A stretch of 64,000 bases of DNA from Rhizobium sp. ACO-34A (GTDB lineage: Bacteria > Pseudomonadota > Alphaproteobacteria > Rhizobiales > Rhizobiaceae), in contig CP021371.1 of the NCBI GenBank assembly GCA_002600635.1, positions 4,231,001 through 4,295,000 of the forward strand, in the 5' to 3' direction. This document shows, piece by piece, positions 9,729 through 18,381 of this stretch. The notes under the pieces are model-generated. The model did no database searches. It was given only the letters and a program-made list of their open reading frames with translations, and was not told the DNA's origin. The stretch's first letter is position 1. Each line of letters opens with the position of its first letter. The translations under genes and the position numbers were made by a program.

Positions 9729-10580
9729 ATGACCGACAGCGGAACTGTGCTCCCGATCACCCTGTTTTCGACCACGGACATGCAATCGGGGCGCGAGGAC
9801 GACATCACCCGCATGCTCGGTTCGGTCGAGGCCTTCAAGCAGCGTAATCCGGGCGTGGACGTTACTCTGTTCCTTTTGCTGCAGCGCTGCGAACCAGCAA
9901 CTGCGAAACGCTTCATCGCGAAAGGCCCCGCCTGGGCGCAGGTATCCGCCATCCCGGATCGCAGATCACTTTCGGCCGCGCGCAACATGCTGCTGACGGG
10001 AGAAGACGCCAGGCGCCGTCTCGTACTCGATGGCATCGTAGCCTTCCCCGATGACGACTGCTGGTACCCCGAAGATACACTCGACACCATCCACGAGGCC
10101 TTCTCGTCCGATCCCGCACTCGATTTCTGGTTCTGCCGCTATGGCATGGAGCCACGATCGGCGGCGTCTTTCACGGCCACCCAGCCGCGCCTCCAGACTG
10201 TCATCTCCTTCGCCTCCTCGAACACCATCTTCCTGCGCGGCGCGCTCGCAGGAAGGATCGGCGGCTTCGACGAACAACTCGGCGTGGGGACAGCCCTCTC
10301 GGGCGGCGAGGATACCGATTACGCGATGCGCGCTTTCCAGGGAGCCCGCAGGGCCGCCTATGTCGATGCGCGCTGCATCGGCCACCGTGACCCCAACAAG
10401 GCCCTGAAGGCGAAGTACTATCCCGGCTCTCTTCGGGCCATCGCCAAGAATGTGCGGACGCGCCCCTCGGAGCTACAGGCGCTGGGCCGCAAGCTCCTCG
10501 TCGGAAGCCTGCTCGCCGCCCGCAACCAAATGTCCTGGAAGGACTACTTCTCAGCCCTGACGCGCGCGTTCGCCGGATAA
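9729..10580 (+). CDS. Glycosyltransferase family 2 protein
   Basis: A 283-residue cytoplasmic GT-A transferase that would add a sugar to the lipid-linked repeat unit. The nucleotide-sugar/metal motif is FPDDDCWYP near residues 105-113, and [12 protein letters not shown] near 195 fits the acceptor-side acidic motif. The start is placed at the ATG at 9729 because AGGAA lies just upstream. It is the first gene of the plus-strand cluster and is followed 37 bp later by the acetyltransferase. Its donor sugar and linkage cannot be inferred. Confidence 0.8.
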   Translation: MTDSGTVLPITLFSTTDMQSGREDDITRMLGSVEAFKQRNPGVDVTLFLLLQRCEPATAKRFIAKGPAWAQVSAIPDRRSLSAARNMLLTGEDARRRLVLDGIVAFPDDDCWYPEDTLDTIHEAFSSDPALDFWFCRYGMEPRSAASFTATQPRLQTVISFASSNTIFLRGALAGRIGGFDEQLGVGTALSGGEDTDYAMRAFQGARRAAYVDARCIGHRDPNKALKAKYYPGSLRAIAKNVRTRPSELQALGRKLLVGSLLAARNQMSWKDYFSALTRAFAG

Positions 10581-10617
10581 TTCCGGCACGCCAGCTCACC
10601 AAGCGATAAGGTCATCC

Positions 10618-11064
10618 ATGCTTCGTTCGTTGAACCAATTCATCAAGCTCCAGCGCTTCGTTGTCGGCTGCAAGCGGCTTTACCTGACCAAGGTGTGGGG
10701 CATGGACATCCACCCGACCGTCGTTATGTCGCTAAGCGCCCGGCTGGACAAGACGCATCCTCGGGGCATTCACATCGGCGAGCTCACATATATCGCCTTC
10801 GACGCCGCTATTCTCGCCCATGACATGACCCGCGCCATCAAGACGGACACACGGATCGGCAAGAACTGCTTCATCGGCGCTCGCAGCATCATTCTCCCCG
10901 GCGTGACCATCGGCGACAGCTGCGTCATCGGCTCCGGCAGCGTCGTAACAAAGGATGTCCCGCCAAACAGCGCCGTTGCCGGCAACCCGGCACAAATCAT
11001 ACGCAGCGGCATCGAAACCCTGAAGTTCGGGCGTCTGAAAGACCGGGTGAACGAGGATGACTGA
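10618..11064 (+). CDS. Hexapeptide-repeat acyltransferase (NodL/WcaF-like)
   Basis: A 148-residue left-handed beta-helix acyltransferase. The repeated hexapeptide pattern ([23 protein letters not shown] region, about 80-105) and the closing [10 protein letters not shown] motif are typical of trimeric sugar O-acetyltransferases that use acetyl-CoA. Its short length and the His in AHDMT near residue 63 fit the family active site. It would decorate a sugar of the repeat unit. It lies between two glycosyltransferase genes with short gaps, so it is likely co-transcribed. Confidence 0.82.
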   Translation: MLRSLNQFIKLQRFVVGCKRLYLTKVWGMDIHPTVVMSLSARLDKTHPRGIHIGELTYIAFDAAILAHDMTRAIKTDTRIGKNCFIGARSIILPGVTIGDSCVIGSGSVVTKDVPPNSAVAGNPAQIIRSGIETLKFGRLKDRVNEDD

Positions 11065-11097
11065 GATCCGTATTGCCTTCAAATCCGAAGAGGCCCG

Positions 11098-12024
11098 ATG
11101 AAAGTATCCGTTATCATTCCCTGCCATAACGGCGAGGACTTCGTGGCGAAAGCCATCCATTCCGTGTTGCAGCAGACTCACACGGATATGGAATGCATTG
11201 TCATCGACGATGCATCCAGGGACCGATCCCGAGAGATCATTCTTGCTCTGAGCGAGAAGGATCAGAGAGTCGTTCCGATCCTGTTCGACCGGAATGCGGG
11301 GCCTTCGGCCGCCCGCAACAAGGCCATCGAAATCGCGACCGGCGAGTGGATCACCCTTCTCGACGCCGACGATCTTTACAAGGAGGACAGACTTGAGGTT
11401 CTCCTTGATCTGGCCCGCAAGACCGACGCGGACGCCGTCGTCGACAACCAGAGTGTTCGGAACTTCGGCGAAGACCGTCATGTATTCGATGCCTTCGGCT
11501 TTCTGAAGGGAAGCAATCCGATCCCGATCACCCAGGAACTGTTTTTCCGCGAAACCGTTCCCGTCGCCTTCATGAACTCCGGCTATCTGAAGCCGATGTT
11601 TCGTCGTGACTATCTGATCCGCAACAAGCTTCGCTATCAGGAAGACTGCCGGGTTGGAGAAGACTTTCTGCTCTATTCCGATTTTGTCACGCTTAACCCC
11701 AAATTCTACGGCACGAGCTATGCCGGCTACATCTATTTCCGGCGCCCCAATTCCCTGACACGGTCCGGGAACTCCCTCCAGAATCTGGCCGCCATGTCCG
11801 ATGAGTTGATCGCCAGACTTGGCGCCCGGCTCACGCCAGGCTCTGTAAAGGCCCTGGAAACCCGCAAGAAGGTCATCATCAAGCATGCGCGGTGGAAAGA
11901 CTTCAGGCAGGCCCTTGCAGCGAAAGATCTCAAAAAAGCAACCCTCCTGCTTCTTGGCGATCCCACGCTGGTTTTTATGGTGAAGAACTTCGTCCGCCGC
12001 AGGCTGCAGGAACGTGGGCTTTAA
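11098..12024 (+). CDS. Glycosyltransferase family 2 protein
   Basis: A 308-residue canonical GT2 enzyme. It begins MKVSVIIPCHNGEDF, with the nucleotide-binding IDDAS near residue 40 and the DxD-containing LLDADDLY near 85-92. It has no membrane segments, so it would act at the cytoplasmic face on an undecaprenyl-linked oligosaccharide. GAAGAGG precedes the start. It lies 33 bp after the acetyltransferase gene and 43 bp before the flippase gene. The sugar specificity is not predictable. Confidence 0.85.
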   Translation: MKVSVIIPCHNGEDFVAKAIHSVLQQTHTDMECIVIDDASRDRSREIILALSEKDQRVVPILFDRNAGPSAARNKAIEIATGEWITLLDADDLYKEDRLEVLLDLARKTDADAVVDNQSVRNFGEDRHVFDAFGFLKGSNPIPITQELFFRETVPVAFMNSGYLKPMFRRDYLIRNKLRYQEDCRVGEDFLLYSDFVTLNPKFYGTSYAGYIYFRRPNSLTRSGNSLQNLAAMSDELIARLGARLTPGSVKALETRKKVIIKHARWKDFRQALAAKDLKKATLLLLGDPTLVFMVKNFVRRRLQERGL

Positions 12025-12067
12025 GCCCGGTCAAGAAATTCGATTGGTATCAATTGTCGAGTAAGCG

Positions 12068-13555
12068 ATGAGCAATGTTGCCGACCGCCTGATGAAGGGC
12101 AGCCTCCTGATCAGCCTTTCACGAGCCATCGTGAACGGGCTGTCCAGCCTGAGCACGATCATTCTTGCCTGGTACCTGCTGCCCTCCGATTTCGGTATCG
12201 TTGCGCTTGCGACCACAATGCTGGCCATTGTGACGACCGTGACGGACCTGTCGCTCAGTCAGGCTTTGATACGTCACGAAAATCCGCAGGAATCCCATTT
12301 CAGCGCCGCCTGGACGCTCGGTGCGACCCGGGGTCTCCTGCTGTGCCTTGTCTTTGCGGGCATCGCATACCCGTCATCGGTCATCTACAACGATCCGCGG
12401 CTTTTCGACGTCATGCTGGCGCTAAGTCTTAGCTTGCTGATCAACGGCTTTGCCAATCCGAAGCGTTTCATGCTGCAGCGTGATCTGATCTTCTGGCAGG
12501 AGTTTGTCCTCAACGTCGTGCAGAAGATTGCCGGCTTTGTCGCAACTGTCGTCATCGCAGTCGTCTACCAGAGCTATTGGGCACTTGTAGTAGGCACACT
12601 GGTGATGCAGGCGACCAACGTCGTTACGTCCTATATGGTTCTGCCCTTTCGCCCGAGAGTAACCTTCCAACACATGCGGGAGTTCGTTTCCTTCTCGGTT
12701 TGGCTGACCGCAGGTCAGATCGTAAACACGCTGAACTGGCGTTTCGACTATCTTCTCACCGGGAAATATCTGGACAGTTCCGCGCTCGGCTACTACTCGC
12801 TCGGCAGCACGCTGGCGATGATGCCGACCAGAGAGACCACCGCCCCCCTGACCGCCACGATCTATCCGGGCTTCTCGAATGTCCGCAACGACCCTCAGCG
12901 CCTGGCCAATGCGTACCAGCGTGCGCAGGCCATGCTAGCCGCTATCGCACTTCCGGCCGGCATAGGCTTTGCAGTCGTTGGTGATCCATTGGTTCGGGTG
13001 GCCCTCGGGGAGCGATGGATGGCAATCGTCCCGATCATTCAGGCCCTCGCCTCGGTGTACGCGTTGCAGACACTCGGATCACTTGTCCAGCCGCTCGGCA
13101 TGGCGCTCGGCAAGACACGTACGCTTTTCATCCGAGATATGCAGATGCTCATCATCCGCGTTCCGATCATTACCGCGGGATTGCTGCTTTACGGACTGCC
13201 GGGCCTTGTCATCTGCCGCGTTTTCACTGGCTTGCTGGGTGCGGTGGTCAATATGTTCATCGTGAAGAAATTTATCGGGGTATCGGTCCTTGTCCAACTC
13301 GCGGCCAATTTCCGTGCGCTCTTCAGCTCCGCGCTGATGGCGGCAGGCGTATATACCGCGCTCGATATGTGGGGGCCAGTGGATGGCCTCTATGAACGGA
13401 TCATCCAGCTTACCGCTCTTATCGCTCTTGGTGGCGTGATTTATTGCGGCTCGACATTTCTCCTGTGGATTCTGGCGAAGCGCCCCACAGGACCGGAAAC
13501 GGAAATACAGAAACTGGTCGTCAAGATTCTAACGAAACTCCGCCGCCGGGGTTGA
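12068..13555 (+). CDS. Polysaccharide flippase (Wzx/ExoT-like)
   Basis: A 495-residue MOP-superfamily membrane protein of the polysaccharide-synthesis type with about 12-14 hydrophobic segments. The opening GSLLISLSRAIVNGLSSL and the loop WRFDYLLTGKYLDSSALGYY near 225-245 are typical of lipopolysaccharide-biosynthesis flippases. It would move the lipid-linked repeat unit to the periplasm for polymerisation by the downstream polymerase. It sits mid-cluster with compact spacing. The ribosome site is weak. Confidence 0.87.
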   Translation: MSNVADRLMKGSLLISLSRAIVNGLSSLSTIILAWYLLPSDFGIVALATTMLAIVTTVTDLSLSQALIRHENPQESHFSAAWTLGATRGLLLCLVFAGIAYPSSVIYNDPRLFDVMLALSLSLLINGFANPKRFMLQRDLIFWQEFVLNVVQKIAGFVATVVIAVVYQSYWALVVGTLVMQATNVVTSYMVLPFRPRVTFQHMREFVSFSVWLTAGQIVNTLNWRFDYLLTGKYLDSSALGYYSLGSTLAMMPTRETTAPLTATIYPGFSNVRNDPQRLANAYQRAQAMLAAIALPAGIGFAVVGDPLVRVALGERWMAIVPIIQALASVYALQTLGSLVQPLGMALGKTRTLFIRDMQMLIIRVPIITAGLLLYGLPGLVICRVFTGLLGAVVNMFIVKKFIGVSVLVQLAANFRALFSSALMAAGVYTALDMWGPVDGLYERIIQLTALIALGGVIYCGSTFLLWILAKRPTGPETEIQKLVVKILTKLRRRG

Positions 13556-13600
13556 ACCGGCAAAGTTTTCCTGTGCCAAAATTCAGAAGATGGAGAGATT

Positions 13601-14602
13601 ATGCCAAGCCTGTCCCGATCGGAACTGATCAGAAAGCTGCAAGACAAAACTCACGAGTGCTTGAAAGAATTCATCAGACCTGATGAGCCACTCGCCATAC
13701 TTGACTTTCCCGATATCAAGAATTGCGGGGACTCAGCGATTTGGCTTGGCGAGATGGCATACCTGAAACATCGCTTTGGCAAACGTCCAGACTATGTTTC
13801 CACAATCGCCGATTTTTCCGCCGACGAATTGAAACAGTCCGCCCCCACCGGCCCCATTTTCATTCAAGGTGGCGGAACCTTTGGCGATATTTGGGGAGAG
13901 CATCAAGATTTTAGGGAGCGGGTGCTCGAACTGTTTCCCGATCGCCAAATCATCCAGTTCCCGCAGTCGATTCACTACAAGTCTGAGCAGCGCTTACTCG
14001 AAAGCGCCCGTGCTATCGGACGGCACAAGAACTTCGTATTGCTGGTTCGCGATGAGCAGTCCTTCCAGTTCGCAGAAAAGAACTTCGACTGCCAGATCGG
14101 TCTTTGCCCGGATATGGCGTTCTGCGTTGGCGAAGTAACGCCAGATGCTCCGCAGTTTCCGGTTCTGGCGATGCTTCGTCAGGATAAGGAACAGGTTGGC
14201 GTCGTGGACTTCTCCGCCCATCCAGACATTCCCAAAGAGGACTGGATCTCGGAGTCAAGACGCAGAGTCCGTATCGCCAAGGCACTCGGCGTTGCATCAG
14301 CTCTACTTCATTTCAAGCCATCCGAGTATGAACTACGCAAGCTGGATTCGGCCGCCCGCAATCGTTTCAACCGAGGAATCCGTCAAATTTCCCGTGGTCG
14401 CGCCATCGTCACAGATCGCCTGCATGTTCATATCTGCTCGATTCTCATCGGTCGCCCTCATGCCGTTCTCGACAACAACTATGGTAAGGTACGAGGCTTC
14501 ATGGATGCGTTTTCCGGCGAAAGCGATCTTTCCTACAAGGCGACATCCTTCGATGACGGCGTGGCCTGGGCGAAAGCACAGGCCGCCAACACGAAAACCT
14601 GA
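13601..14602 (+). CDS. Polysaccharide pyruvyl transferase family protein
   Basis: A 333-residue protein of the CsaB/ExoV-type pyruvyl transferase family, which adds a pyruvate ketal from phosphoenolpyruvate to a sugar. Visible family features are the N-terminal NCGDSAIWLGE (a GD-A motif near residue 45), IQGGGTFGDIWG near 88-100, and the C-terminal VTDRLHVHICSILIGRPHAVLDN near 268-290 with the conserved T-D-R-L-H. The start has GGAGAG upstream. It is the first of two pyruvyl-transferase-like genes in the cluster. Confidence 0.85.
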   Translation: MPSLSRSELIRKLQDKTHECLKEFIRPDEPLAILDFPDIKNCGDSAIWLGEMAYLKHRFGKRPDYVSTIADFSADELKQSAPTGPIFIQGGGTFGDIWGEHQDFRERVLELFPDRQIIQFPQSIHYKSEQRLLESARAIGRHKNFVLLVRDEQSFQFAEKNFDCQIGLCPDMAFCVGEVTPDAPQFPVLAMLRQDKEQVGVVDFSAHPDIPKEDWISESRRRVRIAKALGVASALLHFKPSEYELRKLDSAARNRFNRGIRQISRGRAIVTDRLHVHICSILIGRPHAVLDNNYGKVRGFMDAFSGESDLSYKATSFDDGVAWAKAQAANTKT

Positions 14603-14622
14603 CCGGAACCGGAGAGCCAGCC

Positions 14623-15450
14623 ATGAGCCTTCTCACATTCATCATTCCCGTCAGGCATCAGAAAAATGCCCGCGACTGGGGTCTGCTCAAGAAGAATCTT
14701 GCCCAGACCGTGGCTTCGATCTCCAACCAGACCAATCCCGACTGGAGGGGCATCATCGTGGCCAACGAAGGTGCCGATCTGCCGGCGCTGCCGGACAAAT
14801 TTTCCGTGACCCGCGTCACCTTTCCACCGAACGACATTCACGAGCGGGGGAATGCAACCCAGGACGACTTTCTCGATGCCTTCCGCTTTGACAAGGGACG
14901 TCGCGTGTTGTCCGGCATGCTGGACGCGCGAGACAGCAAGTTTTTCATGATTGTCGATGACGACGATTTCGTCAGTTCCCGGATCGTTCAGTACGTTTCG
15001 GAGCACCCGAATGAAAACGGCTGGGCAATCAACAAGGGCTATATCTGGGACGACGGCGGCAAGCTGCTGCTCGGATACAACCATTTCAACCATCTTTGCG
15101 GGACATCGCTGATTATCAGCTCAAAGGCTTACGGAATACCGGAAAGCTTTGAGGCAGCGTCAGTAGACTGGATCAAGGACATGCTCGGGAGCCATGTGCG
15201 CATAGAGGGGATCCTGCAGAAGCAGGGCAAGCCTCTGAAAGTATTACCTTTCCGTGGCGCAGTCTATCGCGTGGCGCACAAAGGTTCCCACAGCAACGCG
15301 CCTAGCCTCCTGAAAAAGTATTTTCTTAGTTTTGGCGCCCTTAAAAGACCCTCCAGATTCCTCGACAACTTAAGCAAGCTTAGATTTGTGAATGAGTCTC
15401 AGAAAAGGGAATTTTTTGGCGAACGTCTAACCATCGGGGACAAACGATGA
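14623..15450 (+). CDS. Glycosyltransferase, GT-A fold
   Basis: A 275-residue transferase with an N-terminal FIIPVRH start strand and an acidic MIVDDDDFVSS motif near residues 108-118. The sequence diverges from the standard GT2 pattern, so it may belong to a galactosyltransferase-like GT-A clade. GGAGAG precedes the ATG. The 3' third is visibly more AT-rich than the rest of the cluster. Its stop codon overlaps the next gene's ATG by four bases (ATGA), implying translational coupling. Confidence 0.7.
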   Translation: MSLLTFIIPVRHQKNARDWGLLKKNLAQTVASISNQTNPDWRGIIVANEGADLPALPDKFSVTRVTFPPNDIHERGNATQDDFLDAFRFDKGRRVLSGMLDARDSKFFMIVDDDDFVSSRIVQYVSEHPNENGWAINKGYIWDDGGKLLLGYNHFNHLCGTSLIISSKAYGIPESFEAASVDWIKDMLGSHVRIEGILQKQGKPLKVLPFRGAVYRVAHKGSHSNAPSLLKKYFLSFGALKRPSRFLDNLSKLRFVNESQKREFFGERLTIGDKR

Positions 15451-16325
15451 AACTTTTTTTCTACAGAAGTCATATCCCGAATTTTGGAGACGAGTTGAAT
15501 CCGTGGCTTCTCCCAAAAATATTTGAAGATTTCTTCGATGATGATCCGACAGAACTTTTTCTGGGTATCGGTTCCATACTTTACGACGACCACCCAAAGG
15601 ATCCAACAAAAATTGTCTTTGGGTCGGGTTACGGAGGCTATACGTCTAAACCCACTCTGGACCTAACCTGGAAGGTTTACGGCGTGAGAGGACCTCGCAC
15701 AGCCGAGGCCCTCGGCCTAGAGAAGGATGCAGGAATCGGCGACGCCGCGATACTCATCAACCGATACCGTATCCCGAATCGGAAAATTACACACAAATTT
15801 GGCTTCATACCGCATTGGGAAAGCTTGGCACGCGGGCGCTGGCCCGAAGTATGCCGCATTGCAAATATACACTTTCTTGATCCCAGCGCACCGGTTGAGC
15901 AGGTTCTTGAAGAGATCCAAGAATGTGAGATAGTGATAGCCGAAGCTATGCACGGCGCAATTGTTGCGGATGCTCTCAGAGTTCCGTGGATTCCGGTGCT
16001 GCCGATCGACAGCAATCATCATTTCAAATGGCACGACTGGGCGGAAGCCCTCGATGTGCAGTTCGAGCCGCAAAAACTCAAGCCATCGACAAGTGCCGAG
16101 ATTTGGACAAAGGTTACAGGTAAGAAGGGCGGGACTGCAGGGAAAATGCTGCACCGGCTGGACAAAAACCTCAAGCCTCTGAGTAATTATCTGATCGATC
16201 TGGCATGCCACTCGCTAGTGAACGCCGCCAAGACCGAACCCTATCTGAGCACCGACAAGAGCATGGATAGGGCAGTTGATCGACTAAGCGAAGCCGCACG
16301 GAAAATCTTGAGCGATTTCAAGTAA
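15447..16325 (+). CDS. Polysaccharide pyruvyl transferase family protein (ExoV-like)
   Basis: A 292-residue protein with the ExoV-type opening NFGDELNPWLLPKIF and LFLGIGSIL, a VRGPRTAEALG segment near 80 and the C-terminal EAMHGAIVADALRVPWIPV near 170-190, where MHG replaces the usual RxH. ExoV adds pyruvate to the terminal sugar of succinoglycan; a similar ketal-transferring role is expected. It starts inside the stop of the preceding glycosyltransferase gene. Codon use and base composition are AT-richer than neighbours, hinting at separate acquisition. It is followed by a long hairpin. Confidence 0.82.
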   Translation: MKLFFYRSHIPNFGDELNPWLLPKIFEDFFDDDPTELFLGIGSILYDDHPKDPTKIVFGSGYGGYTSKPTLDLTWKVYGVRGPRTAEALGLEKDAGIGDAAILINRYRIPNRKITHKFGFIPHWESLARGRWPEVCRIANIHFLDPSAPVEQVLEEIQECEIVIAEAMHGAIVADALRVPWIPVLPIDSNHHFKWHDWAEALDVQFEPQKLKPSTSAEIWTKVTGKKGGTAGKMLHRLDKNLKPLSNYLIDLACHSLVNAAKTEPYLSTDKSMDRAVDRLSEAARKILSDFK

Positions 16326-16328
16326 GCC

Positions 16329-16364
16329 GATCCGCTGAACGATCGATTTTTCGTCCAGCGGATC
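16329..16364. repeat. Long inverted repeat between pyruvyltransferase and polymerase genes
   Basis: GATCCGCTG and CAGCGGATC are exact complements, extended inward by ACGA/TCGT with a single-base offset on each side. The hairpin starts 3 bases after the stop codon. No U-run follows on either strand, so simple intrinsic termination is unlikely; processing or partial attenuation is possible. Confidence 0.6.
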
Positions 16365-16425
16365 AAAATAAAATCATGTCACTGGCGATGTGATGTGAGA
16401 TGGCCAATAAGGAGATGTTCCACGT

Positions 16426-17622
16426 ATGCTTTTCCGTTTGGCGCTAACATTCTTTGTCGTCTTTATCGGGATCAATGTTGCCAATCTCATAAGCATCGAT
16501 TCCAATTCCGTCGAGAAAATGCTTCTCTTCGGGCTAGGCGTGCTGTTCCTGCTGACACGCAAGATTCGCTGGGACATCCTCGTGTTGATTGTGCTCATGC
16601 TGTTGGCAACGCTCATCTCCGCCTTGCTATCTTCCTATTATGGCCTGAGCTTCAATCGCTATATTCGCTCGGCCTTCAGTCTCAGCGCGACATTCCTGTT
16701 GCTGGCGGGGGTGCCGACCGAAAAGGATCGCGACACGATCGTGCGCCTTCTCGCGGCACTACCGGTGATAATGATCGTCGTCGGCAGCTTGTACCAGGTG
16801 GCGGGCATCAGGCCGCTTTTCTATGTCGACTTTCTGGGTGCGTCCCGGTTGCAGGGCACAAGCATTCCCGCGGGGCTGGGCACGGCCGGTTACCTGGGAG
16901 CAGTTGCGGCCATGCTCGGAGCGGCTTTCCTGAACAAGAAGGTCTATCTTCCGCTGGCTTTTGTGAACCTGATCATTCTCGTTCTCTCCGCCGCCCGCAT
17001 GCCGCTTGCTCTGGCGGTCGCCATTTGCGGATATGTCTACTTCATCATGGTGAACCGCAGCTTCCTCATGCGTGCTGCATCGCTGGGAGCGGTCATACCG
17101 GCCGCTGCCGGCTTCGTGCTTTTGTTCGGCGAATCCATTCTAACGCGTTTCGGAAGTGAATCGCTCAGCGGCCGCGACCTGATATGGGAAGCGCTGCGCC
17201 GCGTGGTCGACGATTATCCCTATTTCGGCATAGGGCTCGGCCACCAGATTCTCGTGATTCCCGGCGATGTCGCGTTCCTCGCAAAGACCATGGCGGCACA
17301 CAACGAGTATCTTCGCCTGACGGTGGAGACGGGCTATGTCGGCGCAACCGCCGTCTTCGCGCTTCTTGCAACCATATGTCTGGCAATCTGGCTACGACCG
17401 ACCACCGGGCGAAACTTCGCCTTTCTTCTGATGTGCGCGAGTTTCTTCGTCTATTGCAGCACCGATAATGCCATCAGTTCAACAACCACTCCGCTGATGC
17501 TTGTACTTGCTTCCTTTGCCTTCTCCTATCACAGGCAGCCGATTGCCTATCGAAGACAGCCCCCCAGACCCCTGCAGACTGCTCCCGTACTTGCGTCCGC
17601 AGCAGAAGCCGGGTCGCGGTAG
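16426..17622 (+). CDS. Wzy/ExoQ-type O-antigen polymerase or ligase family membrane protein
   Basis: A 398-residue inner-membrane protein with around ten hydrophobic segments and one larger periplasmic loop near residues 245-290 (SLSGRDLIWEALRR ... IGLGHQ ... HNEYLRLTVETG), the Wzy_C signature of polymerases and ligases. Standing next to a flippase, it most likely polymerises the exported repeat units in the periplasm. AAGGAGAT lies about 11 bases before the ATG. The end is hydrophilic and Pro/Arg-rich. Ligase and polymerase cannot be told apart from sequence alone. Confidence 0.83.
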   Translation: MLFRLALTFFVVFIGINVANLISIDSNSVEKMLLFGLGVLFLLTRKIRWDILVLIVLMLLATLISALLSSYYGLSFNRYIRSAFSLSATFLLLAGVPTEKDRDTIVRLLAALPVIMIVVGSLYQVAGIRPLFYVDFLGASRLQGTSIPAGLGTAGYLGAVAAMLGAAFLNKKVYLPLAFVNLIILVLSAARMPLALAVAICGYVYFIMVNRSFLMRAASLGAVIPAAAGFVLLFGESILTRFGSESLSGRDLIWEALRRVVDDYPYFGIGLGHQILVIPGDVAFLAKTMAAHNEYLRLTVETGYVGATAVFALLATICLAIWLRPTTGRNFAFLLMCASFFVYCSTDNAISSTTTPLMLVLASFAFSYHRQPIAYRRQPPRPLQTAPVLASAAEAGSR

Positions 17623-17664
17623 GAAACGGGTAACGGCCACCCGAAAGTAACATCGGAGGATCGC

Positions 17665-18333
17665 TTGATCGGAAACCGAGTGTCCTTAGGCATCTGTGCC
17701 ATGCTGCTCCTGCAACAACCATCCATCGGCAGAGCTGAGGAACCATCGTCCTTGAAGATCGTCGCGCTTGGAACTTCTCTCACGTCCCGCGGCGGCTGGC
17801 CGGAGATGCTGGAGAAAGGCCTTTCCGCCTGCCTGCAAGAGCCGGTGGCCGTCAGGACCGTGGCGCAGGCCGGCTCCACCACCGATTGGGCACTCGGCCA
17901 GATCGACCGTGTGACCGGGGAGAAACCGGATATCGTTCTGGTGGAATTCTATGCCAACGATGCGGCCGTCAATCGCTGGATGAGCGTCTCAGCCAGCCGC
18001 TCCAATATCGCGGCAATTCTTGACGGGTTGCATGCAGGCACGCCGCAGGCACGGATCGTCGTCATGGCGATGAACCCGATTTCCGGCCTGCGCGGCTGGA
18101 TAAGGCCGTTCCTGTCCTCCTACATAGACGCGCATCGCGAGGAAGCCGAAAATCGCGGCATGGGTTTCGTGGATTTCGGGCCTGCCTGGAACGCCCTTTC
18201 AGACACCGACCGCGACAAGGCAATCCCCGACGGGCTGCATCCACGACCTGAAAAGGCGGGGGAGATCATGACACCGATCCTGGTCCGCTATCTTGCGGGA
18301 AGTGACTGTAAACCGGGGAAGACCACGCCCTGA
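17665..18333 (+). CDS. Secreted SGNH/GDSL-family hydrolase
   Basis: A 222-residue esterase-type protein with a Sec-type signal (cleavage near QPSIGRA, about residue 24). SGNH blocks: ALGTSL (Ser near residue 36) as block I, EFYANDA as a block III variant, and DGLHPRPEKAG near 190 giving the Asp/His pair. I accept the TTG start because GGAGGA sits 4 bases upstream and no ATG is available before the signal peptide. It would remove or transfer acyl groups on exported polysaccharide. It belongs to the same transcription unit as the polymerase gene. Confidence 0.82.
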   Translation: MIGNRVSLGICAMLLLQQPSIGRAEEPSSLKIVALGTSLTSRGGWPEMLEKGLSACLQEPVAVRTVAQAGSTTDWALGQIDRVTGEKPDIVLVEFYANDAAVNRWMSVSASRSNIAAILDGLHAGTPQARIVVMAMNPISGLRGWIRPFLSSYIDAHREEAENRGMGFVDFGPAWNALSDTDRDKAIPDGLHPRPEKAGEIMTPILVRYLAGSDCKPGKTTP

Positions 18334-18381
18334 GCATTCACTGCCGATAGCAGTCAAAACAAGAGATTAGAGGAGAAACCG

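Noticed and set aside
16329..16364. Hairpin as intrinsic terminator inside the polysaccharide cluster
   Set aside because: No U-run follows on either strand and the polymerase gene downstream has no obvious promoter, so full termination would not make sense.
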